Shown here: in pieces, positions 14,529-20,719 of the stretch
Layout of the letters: each line of letters starts with the position of its first letter
How positions within the stretch are numbered: the first letter of the stretch is position 1
NCBI GenBank assembly: GCA_041480845.1
Contig: JBGPAU010000011.1
Span: forward strand, 1 to 22,217
From: LCIL01 sp041480845
Lineage (GTDB): Bacteria > Patescibacteriota > Microgenomatia > UBA8517
Reading direction: 5' to 3'
Length of the DNA: 22,217 nucleotides
Made by a program: the position numbers and the translations under genes
The notes under the pieces: model-generated
The model's database searches: none
What the model was told of the DNA's origin: nothing
The model's input: only the letters and a program-made list of their open reading frames with translations

Positions 14529-16227
14529 TCGATATTATCTGAACGCCTTGAGAATCAAAAACCAAAGGAAGCTGTATGACTCCCCGCTTTTTCAAATTTC
14601 TAATAATTGACGGGTGGGTTTTGGGTGGAGCAGAAACCAAAAGACACCCTCCTCCGCCAGCGCCTAAAACTTTACAACCATAAGCACCTTTTTTCATGGC
14701 TATTTCATAAAGTTCATCAATTCTTACGTTTGATATTGCGGCGCTGGTTTCCTTTTTTGCCTGCCACACTTGATCCAAAATTTTTCCAAAACCTCTCATA
14801 TCACCCTTCTTAACAGATTCTATCGATCCCTTTGTAAGAGTCTTCAATATTCCAAAGCTTTTGAGACTCTTCCCAACATTAATATTTCTTCGCAAACCTG
14901 TTTGCTGTTCTCTTTCACTTCTTTTTGCGCCGATGTAAAAAAGCAATAAACTCTTTGCTAATTTTTTTGTAATTTTATCTGAAAACTTTAATGGCTTTAC
15001 CTTTACTGAGCCGTCGGTCAAAAAGTCAAATAAATTAAAGCCGCCAAAAGAAGCTGCATATTGGTCCTGCCAACCGCCGGGAATTTTAAGAATGTCCCGC
15101 TCAATTTCTATCGCAAGCCCTGCAATTTTTTCTTTCGTAAAATCTGCCTTTTGTAATCTTAATATCCCGGCTATAAAAGCCACGCAAACAGCAGAAGATG
15201 AACCCAGTCCTGTTCCTGCCGGAAAATCCCCCCAGACCTCAACATCCATCCCCAAATCGAGTCCCAACCTATTGATTACGGCTTTGTATAAATCGAAAAT
15301 TCCACCGTCATACGGCAAGATTTTACCAAGTTGGTAAATTTCTTCTCTTTTGTAATCTTTCAGGTGAATTTTAATAAACGCTTGGTCTGTAAGTTGAATT
15401 TTTACATGTGCGAACATCCCGATAGTTGCAGAAAATATCTTGCCGCCGTATTTTCTAAAGTATTCCGGCAAATCGGTTCCGCTTCCCGCAAAGCAAATTC
15501 TAACAGGAGCGTTTGCTTCAATTACAATCTTTTTTAGCTTTTGAAAATATGTCTTTGCTATTTCGTAGGTTTCGGGTTTACCTATATCCAAAAAATTCGC
15601 ATTCATGGGGAAACCATAAATCAGTCCGCTGCTTGCCAGTTTTGGGAAAATTATTTTCTCCAAAGAAAGGCGTTTGCCAGCGGGAATATATTTAAAAATC
15701 TTCGGGTTGAAAAAATAATAGCCGGCATTAACAAGACCCCTCCTACCGCTTTTTGATTTTTCTTTAAAAGATTTTATTTTTCCTGATTTTTGCAACGACA
15801 CAAGTCCTGATTCACCTACATTATTTATTACAGCCAGTGCAATGGTTGCCAAAGATTTCTTATCATTATGAAAGGCGATGAGATTGTGTAAGTCTGTTTC
15901 TAAATATGTATCCCCGTTAACAACTAAAAACGGTTCTTTAAAAAAGTCTTGGGCATTTTTTATTGCGCCTCCGGTTCCCAGCGGAAAATCTTCTACCGCA
16001 TATTCAATTTCTACTCCAAAATTAGTTCCGTCACCAAAATAAGCTTTTATATAATCACCAAGATAGCCAAGAGAGATAACTATTTCTTTAAATCCGTTTC
16101 TTCTGAGAAGTTGAATAATATATTCCAAAAAGGGTTTGCCGTTAACCGGCGCCATTACCTTGGGCCTATCGCTTATTACCTCTTTAAGTCTTGTGCCAAA
16201 CCCCCCCGCCAGAATCAAAGCCTTCAT
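14518..16227 (-). CDS. HddC-HddA fusion: heptose-1-P guanylyltransferase plus heptose-7-P kinase
   Basis: The fused enzyme has 569 residues. Residues 1-230 are a sugar-phosphate nucleotidyltransferase: LILAGGFGTRL at 4-14, the RPKVMAPVNGKPFLEY block, VVNGDTYL with the metal-binding Asp, and a GKPETY end. Residues 238-569 are a GHMP kinase of the HddA type: APVRICFAGSGTDLPEYF, the ATP loop PAGTGLGSSSA at 336-346, and LGAGGGGCLL near 520-530. These are the kinase and guanylyltransferase steps to GDP-D-glycero-alpha-D-manno-heptose, and gmhA is the next gene. In classical clusters they are separate genes. The missing step is the GmhB phosphatase, which is not in this window. Transferase specificity for GTP is inferred from the partners. 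Confidence 0.9.
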   Translation of the reverse strand: MKALILAGGFGTRLKEVISDRPKVMAPVNGKPFLEYIIQLLRRNGFKEIVISLGYLGDYIKAYFGDGTNFGVEIEYAVEDFPLGTGGAIKNAQDFFKEPFLVVNGDTYLETDLHNLIAFHNDKKSLATIALAVINNVGESGLVSLQKSGKIKSFKEKSKSGRRGLVNAGYYFFNPKIFKYIPAGKRLSLEKIIFPKLASSGLIYGFPMNANFLDIGKPETYEIAKTYFQKLKKIVIEANAPVRICFAGSGTDLPEYFRKYGGKIFSATIGMFAHVKIQLTDQAFIKIHLKDYKREEIYQLGKILPYDGGIFDLYKAVINRLGLDLGMDVEVWGDFPAGTGLGSSSAVCVAFIAGILRLQKADFTKEKIAGLAIEIERDILKIPGGWQDQYAASFGGFNLFDFLTDGSVKVKPLKFSDKITKKLAKSLLLFYIGAKRSEREQQTGLRRNINVGKSLKSFGILKTLTKGSIESVKKGDMRGFGKILDQVWQAKKETSAAISNVRIDELYEIAMKKGAYGCKVLGAGGGGCLLVSAPPKTHPSIIRNLKKRGVIQLPLVFDSQGVQIISNEN

Positions 16228-16240
16228 TGAAATATGGCTA

Positions 16241-16269
16241 TATATACCATCATTTACCTAGCCTGGCAA
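16241..16269 (-). promoter_or_regulatory. Internal promoter before the HddC-HddA gene
   Basis: On the minus strand TTGCCA (16269-16264) and TATATA (16246-16241, preceded by TGG) are 17 bases apart. The -10 ends 13 bases before the ATG. The heptose genes can thus be expressed apart from the upstream HTH/glycosyltransferase genes. Confidence 0.65.
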
Positions 16270-16294
16270 GACGATCAGCCTATAAGGGGGTTTA

Positions 16295-16984
16295 CTATAT
16301 TGATTTATACTTTAGCCTAATAACTGTAAATAGCGCTTTCAGAATTTCTAAGCCCGATATTTTAGAAAGACCAAGCCTTCTGTTCTTAAAAACAATGGGA
16401 ACCTCATATACACTAAATCCGTGTTTACGAGCCAAATAGAGCGATTCGAGTAAATATGAATATCCTTCCGACAAAATCGAAGAATATCCAATTTTAGTTA
16501 GAACCTGCTTTTTATAAACTCTGTAACCGCTTGTGGCGTCTTTTATATTAATACCCAAAAGAACTCTTGATAAAAATTGGGCTGTACCGCTTATTAACTT
16601 CCTCCAAAAGTTAAAACCGATGATACCTCCTCCTTTTACATACCTTGAACCGATTACCATATCATTATCTTTTATTTCGGCTATCATTTTGGGTAGAAAT
16701 TTCGGATCGTGGGATAAATCAGCGTCCATTGTTGCCACAACATCGTAGCCGTGAGCGAATGCGTATTTGAACCCTTCCTTGTAGGCAGAACCCAAACCCA
16801 TTTTCCCTTTTCTGGAAATTAAAACTACGTCAGGTATTGCCGAAGCAATCTTTCCCGTCCCATCGGGAGATGCATCATCGACAACAATTATTTTTAAATT
16901 TATTTCCAGACGTTTCAAGGCACGAATAAGTTTACTTATATTCAGAACTTCATTATATGTGGGAATTATCAGGGCTGTCTTCAC
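16295..16984 (-). CDS. DPM1-like family 2 glycosyltransferase
   Basis: This GT-A enzyme of 229 residues without membrane helices resembles polyprenol-phosphate mannose synthase. Motifs in order: ALIIPTYNEVLNI at the N-terminus, VDDASPDGTGKIA, MGLGSAYKEGFKYAF, the metal-binding MDADLSHDP, IGSRYVKGGG, and DATSGYRVYKK. It should transfer a sugar from a GDP donor to polyprenyl phosphate. The start is taken as GTG at 16984, where homology begins. An ATG-like extension upstream would translate through the repeat region and the end of the HTH gene in another frame. Its location before GDP-heptose genes suggests the donor may be GDP-mannose or a GDP-heptose. Confidence 0.85.
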   Translation of the reverse strand: MKTALIIPTYNEVLNISKLIRALKRLEINLKIIVVDDASPDGTGKIASAIPDVVLISRKGKMGLGSAYKEGFKYAFAHGYDVVATMDADLSHDPKFLPKMIAEIKDNDMVIGSRYVKGGGIIGFNFWRKLISGTAQFLSRVLLGINIKDATSGYRVYKKQVLTKIGYSSILSEGYSYLLESLYLARKHGFSVYEVPIVFKNRRLGLSKISGLEILKALFTVIRLKYKSI

Positions 16985-17001
16985 TTTTCTCTTATCGAAG
17001 T

Positions 17002-17034
17002 TTACTCTTCCTTGCTTTGCATTCCAAGAAGCCA
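17002..17034 (-). pseudogene. Duplicated 10-codon tail of the HTH gene
   Basis: Read on the minus strand this 33-base stretch encodes WLLGMQSKEE and a stop, exactly the last ten residues of the HTH gene at 17076-17294. Every codon that can vary synonymously is different, and the stop is TAA instead of TAG. Only the single-codon residues Trp and Met are identical. It has no start or upstream coding part. It looks like the remnant tail of a second, diverged copy of the gene. Confidence 0.7.
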
Positions 17035-17075
17035 CCCCCCTTCGCTCCTTTGGAGCTTCGGCGGGGCAAGCAATA
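17035..17075. repeat. Palindrome-containing insert between the two gene tails
   Basis: This 41-base segment separates the real end of the HTH gene from the duplicated tail. It contains GCTCC-TTT-GGAGC (17044-17056) flanked by CTTC/TTCG and then a C/G-rich run. The composition is unlike the neighbouring genes. It resembles a small dispersed palindromic element and may mark the recombination or insertion event. Confidence 0.5.
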
Positions 17076-17294
17076 CTATTCCTCTTTACTCTGCATACCC
17101 AGTAACCAAAGTACAGCTTCTTTTTTGTAGCGGCGGTCTCCACGGGAGTTAATACGTATCGCGGGAAGTTTTCCGCGTTTTCCCCAACGCTTAATTGTTA
17201 AAGGAGAAACCCTAAGAAGCTCGCTGACTTCACGAACGGTAAGTAAATCCGGAAGATCTTCCAATCTGATTTTCTTTTTAGTACTTTGATCCAT
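17076..17294 (-). CDS. Excisionase-like HTH protein (HTH_17 type)
   Basis: A 72-residue DNA-binding protein. DLLTVREVSELLRVSPLTIKRWGKRGKLPAIRINSRGDRRYKKEAVLWLL (residues 16-65) is a complete MerR/excisionase winged HTH: helix-turn-helix, the KRGKLPAIRI wing and a closing helix. No other domain is present. It is the first gene of the sugar operon, after a good promoter. It could be the regulator of that operon or a remnant of a mobile element. Its last ten codons are duplicated downstream with synonymous differences. Confidence 0.82.
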   Translation of the reverse strand: MDQSTKKKIRLEDLPDLLTVREVSELLRVSPLTIKRWGKRGKLPAIRINSRGDRRYKKEAVLWLLGMQSKEE

Positions 17295-17336
17295 TTTAAT
17301 AGAGTCCCCTGCCTGACGCTTATCTTTCTTAGTCAG

Positions 17337-17365
17337 AAAATATCAAAGTGAAACAAATATGTCAA
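17337..17365 (-). promoter_or_regulatory. Promoter of the HTH/glycosyltransferase operon
   Basis: On the minus strand a perfect TTGACA (17365-17360) and TATTTT (17342-17337) are 17 bases apart. The leader before the ATG at 17294 is about 35 bases. Confidence 0.65.
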
Positions 17366-17395
17366 TAGCTATTTTGTGGTTAAATATGGCAATTC

Positions 17396-17425
17396 TTGTT
17401 GCACTCCGACTTGGCTCAGTATAAA
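17396..17425 (+). promoter_or_regulatory. Promoter of the SH3-like membrane protein gene
   Basis: TTGTTG (17396-17401) and TATAAA (17420-17425) have an 18-base spacer. The -10 ends eight bases before the ATG, so the message would be essentially leaderless. Confidence 0.55.
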
Positions 17426-17433
17426 CTCCTATT

Positions 17434-18090
17434 ATGAAGCCGGGAAATGTTTTCCTTTTTTACTACTCACTGGCGGCAACAACCATTCTTCTTTTGGCTT
17501 CATACTTTATCCTCCCAAAGCCCCAGAATATAGCCAATACAATCCTACTTGCACCCGTGGTTTTTTTCTTGTGGACCCATGCTTTAAATCCGGATTTCTT
17601 CTCTATTCCTAAATGGTCCCCAAAATTTGGGGCAATTACTATTATTTTTTGCCTACTTGGAATTTTTTCTTATTTCCTCTTTGCCAAATACTCCCCAGCT
17701 ACTCCTACCGGCAATATGAATCTGGACCAAATCAAGCAAGGTCTTAGCCAATCAAATGCAGATGATAAAGAATTTAAGACGCAGCTTGAAGCTGAAATCA
17801 GTCAGTTAAAAGCAAAAATAGATAGCCTGGGGGCAAGAGATGTGACCGTCCTTGGTACTGCCTCCCTACCCGAAAGCTCAGCTTCCCCGGTAGCCGCCAT
17901 TGGCCAAATCACCGTGAAGGATGCAAACCTGACAACGGTCGCAATTTATGAAACGGGGTCCCCAGATAGTAAGGTTACGGGGTCAGCACAATATGGTGTA
18001 GTCTATCCATTCTACGAGAAAACCGGTGATTGGTATAAAGTAAGTCAAGGCTGGGTTGAAGCAAGATGGTTTACGGAAGTTAATCCTTAA
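17434..18090 (+). CDS. Membrane protein with coiled coil and SH3b-like domain
   Basis: The protein has 218 residues. Three hydrophobic helices occupy about residues 7-27, 33-51 and 66-87. A charged coiled coil follows (about 97-133, DQIKQGLSQSNADDKEFKTQ...EAEISQLKAKIDSLGA). An extracytoplasmic domain at 150-215 contains TTVAIYETGSPDSKVTGSAQYGVVYPFYEKTGDWYKV and GWVEARW, the pattern of a bacterial SH3 domain. SH3b domains often bind cell-wall peptides, so a cell-envelope role is likely. It is monocistronic and convergent with the next gene, overlapping its stop by 11 bases. Confidence 0.75.
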   Translation: MKPGNVFLFYYSLAATTILLLASYFILPKPQNIANTILLAPVVFFLWTHALNPDFFSIPKWSPKFGAITIIFCLLGIFSYFLFAKYSPATPTGNMNLDQIKQGLSQSNADDKEFKTQLEAEISQLKAKIDSLGARDVTVLGTASLPESSASPVAAIGQITVKDANLTTVAIYETGSPDSKVTGSAQYGVVYPFYEKTGDWYKVSQGWVEARWFTEVNP

Positions 18091-18469
18091 GTCTCTTTCC
18101 TCCAAGATTCCAGGAAATACCTTGAAGTAAGGTTGTAATTCCCCCCAAAATTAGCGCCCACCAAAAACTTACAATACCCAAGCCTGTGTATTTCTCTGCA
18201 TACCGGGAAACTAACCAGATTCCAAGACTGTTCACAAAAAAGAAAAAGAGAAATCTCAAGGCAGACGGCTCAAGTTTTACTTTGCGGACCAACACATAAT
18301 CCCACATTGTCCAAACAAAAAATGTAACCCAAAAACCGGCGTAGATGGAAGCTTCCAGGGGAAGAAGGCGCATATTTCCCAAAACTACCGAGGAGGGAAA
18401 AACTAACCCCGTTAGACCAATTATCAAAGAATTTAAAAGCCAGCAAATAAGGAAAAGAAGATGCTCCAT
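18080..18469 (-). CDS. Four-helix membrane protein, possibly holin-4 family
   Basis: A 129-residue protein of four hydrophobic helices (about 4-25, 39-60, 71-90 and 99-116) with charged loops and a basic tail. The ATG at 18469 is chosen because a TATTAT box lies eight bases before it. An extended upstream start would read through the promoter. The second half (FFVNSLGIWLVSRYAEKYTGLGIVSFWWALILGG) recalls phage-holin-4-superfamily membrane proteins, which are common in bacterial chromosomes and need not be phage lysis proteins. That assignment is tentative. Confidence 0.65.
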   Translation of the reverse strand: MEHLLFLICWLLNSLIIGLTGLVFPSSVVLGNMRLLPLEASIYAGFWVTFFVWTMWDYVLVRKVKLEPSALRFLFFFFVNSLGIWLVSRYAEKYTGLGIVSFWWALILGGITTLLQGISWNLGGKRLKD

Positions 18470-18477
18470 CTGAAATA

Positions 18478-18483
18478 ATAATA
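18478..18483 (-). promoter_or_regulatory. -10 box of the four-helix membrane protein gene
   Basis: On the minus strand TATTAT (18483-18478) precedes the ATG at 18469 by eight bases. No clear -35 is visible. Confidence 0.4.
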
Positions 18484-18553
18484 CCCCTTTTTTTTGAGTT
18501 TGCAACTCTCAATACTTGCAAAAATACTTCCAGCGTGTGGTAAGCGGAGCTTG

Positions 18554-18575
18554 CCATAATCATTGATGATTATGG
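18554..18575. repeat. Perfect hairpin in the divergent intergenic region
   Basis: CCATAATCA and TGATTATGG pair over nine bases around a TTGA loop. It lies between two divergent genes, upstream of the two covarying hairpins. It may be an operator or a protein-binding site, since no T-run follows. Confidence 0.6.
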
Positions 18576-18597
18576 TAAACTTAAATCAGTTATAACA

Positions 18598-18631
18598 TCC
18601 TCCGCAAACTAAAGTTTGCGGTTTCCCTTGA
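18598..18631 (+). repeat. Covarying hairpin element, copy A
   Basis: The order is TCCTCC, GCAAACT, AA, AGTTTGC, GG, TTTCCCTTGA, so that the stem is a perfect nine pairs (18602-18621). The same frame recurs 59 bases later with a different stem. Copy A is further enclosed by CATCCTCC (18596-18603) and GGAGGATG (18633-18640). Confidence 0.7.
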
Positions 18632-18656
18632 GGGAGGATGATATATCAGGTTCAAT

Positions 18657-18689
18657 TCCTCCACGAATTAAAATTCGTGGTATCCTTGA
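18657..18689 (+). repeat. Covarying hairpin element, copy B
   Basis: The order is TCCTCC, ACGAATT, AA, AATTCGT, GG, TATCCTTGA. The flanks and the AA loop match copy A while the seven inner stem pairs differ mostly, each arm changing together. It ends eight bases before the ATG at 18697. Confidence 0.7.
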
Positions 18690-18696
18690 AACTGCT

Positions 18697-19509
18697 ATGA
18701 AAAAAGTCAGGTCGTTGTTCCTGGTTTTGGTCGTTTTGCTTTCTTTGTTTGTATCAGTTACGGGACTTGTCGCCAAAGTTAACTTAGCCTCGAGAATATT
18801 ACAAATACTCTTCCTCCCCGTTACGGCCTATTTACTCTACGTTTTAGTTGAGCATGTCACTAAAAAGACCCCCATTTTTGACCAGAAAAGCGGATGGAGG
18901 CGGGGAATTATCTATTATTGTTTCATTTTGACCACTGCACTTGTTAGTGTTGGCTTTTTTTCGGCTGGGAATCTGCCCCAGCTCATCAGTGCTTTGATTT
19001 TCTCTCCCATGGCCATTTATTTTCTCATTATCGTCTTGCCCCACCGAAAAACAGCTTTCCCCATACCCGGTATCGGAAAAGCCATGAAAGTTGTAGACCT
19101 TAAGTCCTTAACTGCGCCAGCGGCTAAGATCGATATCGACCGCAGGAATTTTCTTAAACTAATAGGTTCTGCGGGAATATTGGCAGTTATTCTGGGACTT
19201 TTCAGTAAGAGGCCCGGCATTCCTAGCTTCTTGGGTAACGTTGAAGCTCTTGAACCGCTAACGCTTAAAAACACTTCGGGAAATATTATCGACCCAGCCG
19301 AAAACTCCCCTACCAGCGGTTACAATATCAGTCAAATAGACGATTCCACACCCGCTTACTTTGGCTTTGTCAACAAGGATGGAGCCTGGTTTATTATGAG
19401 GGAAGGCGAAGATGATGCTTTTCGCTACGCAAAAGGTGAGAATAATTTTACAACAAACTGGGAAAGTCGAGCTAAACTAAACTACGATTATTTTGACAGG
19501 GTATATTAA
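18697..19509 (+). CDS. Polytopic membrane protein with internal Tat-like motif and phage-like C-terminus
   Basis: The protein has 270 residues. Four hydrophobic helices (about 5-25, 34-52, 71-90 and 96-114) are followed by a cytoplasmic segment. Then DRRNFLKLIGSAGILAVILGLF at 148-169 is a twin-arginine type motif (RRxFLK) before a hydrophobic helix. The rest is polar and extracytoplasmic if exported. Its final 55 residues (TPAYFGFVNKDGAWFIMREG... to NYDYFDRVY) resemble short proteins seen in phage-like gene groups. The ATG at 18697 is used; an earlier in-frame start would translate the covarying hairpins. I do not recognise the whole protein. It could be an anchor for the structural-like proteins encoded next. 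Confidence 0.7.
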   Translation: MKKVRSLFLVLVVLLSLFVSVTGLVAKVNLASRILQILFLPVTAYLLYVLVEHVTKKTPIFDQKSGWRRGIIYYCFILTTALVSVGFFSAGNLPQLISALIFSPMAIYFLIIVLPHRKTAFPIPGIGKAMKVVDLKSLTAPAAKIDIDRRNFLKLIGSAGILAVILGLFSKRPGIPSFLGNVEALEPLTLKNTSGNIIDPAENSPTSGYNISQIDDSTPAYFGFVNKDGAWFIMREGEDDAFRYAKGENNFTTNWESRAKLNYDYFDRVY

Positions 19510-19537
19510 CTTGACAGTTTACCCTTCATAAAAATGT

Positions 19538-19546
19538 TGCTATCAT
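19538..19546 (+). promoter_or_regulatory. Extended -10 promoter of the 19555 gene
   Basis: TGCTATCAT ends eight bases before the ATG at 19555. A TTGACA at 19511 is 24 bases from it, too far for a standard -35, so the extended -10 is the more likely determinant. Confidence 0.5.
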
Positions 19547-19554
19547 ATCTGTAA

Positions 19555-20064
19555 ATGGCGGCTGTAGTCGAAGTTGACGAAGAAAACGGAAAATCAAGTT
19601 CTCCTGCCTTAACCCATAATATTTCCAGTTCCAATATGGGGAGTGCTGACGCTTCAAATTTAAATCCGGTCAGCTGCCCGATCGCTCCGGGAGAGAATTC
19701 CTTTGAAAAATGGCAACTTATCCACGTCACTGATATGGGCACATCGAGCGCGATAAGTAACATCCGGGTGTGGAGAAGCGGCAACCTGGGCACTAATGCC
19801 ATCCATGTAACTAATGCATCTGTCTCTTCTTATCGCGGGGAAGCCAAATATGCAACGCCCACGAACCGTGCCTCGGTGTTTGCCATTTTTACCATGCCCA
19901 CTACTATTCCCGGATCCGCAAACTTGGGGGTCGGCGGAAGCCTAACCGGCAGTCTGACAAAAGTCGGATATTCGGACTTTCTTATCCATCAGATTCAAAC
20001 CACACGTTCAGCTTTGGCAGGAAGTACCACTGTTATGAATTATCAATATGATGAGACAGCCTAA
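19555..20064 (+). CDS. Small beta-rich protein, possibly phage structural-like
   Basis: A 169-residue protein without signal peptide or membrane helix, rich in Ser, Thr, Gly and Asn. Segments such as SSNMGSADASNLNPVSCPIAPGENSFEKWQLIHVTDMGTSSAISNIRVWRSG suggest a beta-sandwich of the kind seen in phage tail or decoration proteins. That reading is from composition and context only. It is followed by a zinc-finger gene overlapping by 17 bases and a phage-like gene, so the three form a probable operon. Confidence 0.6.
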   Translation: MAAVVEVDEENGKSSSPALTHNISSSNMGSADASNLNPVSCPIAPGENSFEKWQLIHVTDMGTSSAISNIRVWRSGNLGTNAIHVTNASVSSYRGEAKYATPTNRASVFAIFTMPTTIPGSANLGVGGSLTGSLTKVGYSDFLIHQIQTTRSALAGSTTVMNYQYDETA

Positions 20065-20272
20065 GTTAACCAAACACATTTGCGGTCAATGTGCACAACA
20101 CTTCTCTTCCGAATTAGCTTATTTAAAGCACCTGTGCCCGGCAATCGGGGGAACTCCCCGCAACCTTAATAAATCTGTGTCCCCCAAACCTAAAACGGCC
20201 TCCTTATTTGAAAAGAAAATTCTCGCAGCTGTACAAACCGCCCGCCAAACAAAAAGGGATTATAATGCCTAA
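20048..20272 (+). CDS. Single zinc-finger protein
   Basis: This 74-residue basic protein has one C2HC finger: HICGQCAQHFSSELAYLKHLC, with Cys12, Cys15, His28 and Cys31 as likely ligands. The remainder is a lysine-rich tail. Start is at 20048 or the adjacent ATG at 20051. It overlaps the genes on both sides (17 and 8 bases), which supports a real coupled reading frame. Function unknown. Confidence 0.65.
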   Translation: MMRQPKLTKHICGQCAQHFSSELAYLKHLCPAIGGTPRNLNKSVSPKPKTASLFEKKILAAVQTARQTKRDYNA

Positions 20273-20678
20273 TTACAAATATTTCAGTAAGGATTTAAAC
20301 AAGTGGATCAATGCAGAACCGGAAGTCTGGCAGTGGGAAGTAATTTACGAGGATGGAGGCGGTCTAAAACAGTTTGGGGATGACGGAATATTTCACCAAT
20401 TTGCCGAAATTGACCAGAGCCAACTGGTTATGTTTAAAATGATATCACCCCAATATTCCCAAACTTATGCACTACTTTTGTCAGATCCGAGTATGAAACT
20501 TGTCCATTTTTATAGAAACACTATCCTTAATGCCGGTACCGATGAAGAAAAACACATCCGGCTATATTGTTTTGGTTACGAAAAAAAGGTCGGATCTAAA
20601 GTACAGAAAGTTCTAATGGCGATTACTCCAACAAACGAATTGATAGTGACCGAAGATCCTAATTTGGTTACTATTTAA
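20265..20678 (+). CDS. Phage-associated-like protein of unknown function
   Basis: A 137-residue soluble protein. Aromatic and acidic segments such as WEVIYEDGGGLKQFGDDGIFHQFAEIDQSQLVMFKMIS recall a type of protein often found in phage genomes, but I cannot name a domain. The ATG at 20265 overlaps the stop of the preceding gene by eight bases. No membrane helix. It ends the three-gene group that starts at 19555. Confidence 0.65.
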   Translation: MPNYKYFSKDLNKWINAEPEVWQWEVIYEDGGGLKQFGDDGIFHQFAEIDQSQLVMFKMISPQYSQTYALLLSDPSMKLVHFYRNTILNAGTDEEKHIRLYCFGYEKKVGSKVQKVLMAITPTNELIVTEDPNLVTI

Positions 20679-20682
20679 CCTA

Positions 20683-20713
20683 TTGACAACCTGATTAAGT
20701 GTTGTGCTATTAT
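20683..20713 (+). promoter_or_regulatory. Promoter of the SIS-transaldolase operon
   Basis: A perfect TTGACA (20683-20688) and TATTAT (20708-20713, with TGC before it) have a 19-base spacer. The -10 ends six bases before the ATG at 20720, so transcription should begin at or next to the start codon. Confidence 0.6.
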
Positions 20714-20719
20714 GCGGCC

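Noticed and set aside
16985..17143. 53-residue extension of the glycosyltransferase from an upstream start
   Set aside because: It would run through the duplicated tail, the palindrome and part of the HTH gene in a shifted frame; family homology begins at the GTG at 16984.
18640..18665. T-arm-like GGTTCAATTCC suggesting a tRNA
   Set aside because: No matching acceptor, D or anticodon arms at tRNA spacing; the sequence belongs to the flank of hairpin copy B.
19511..19516. TTGACA as -35 for the gene at 19555
   Set aside because: The spacer to the TATCAT box is 24 bases, outside the normal range.
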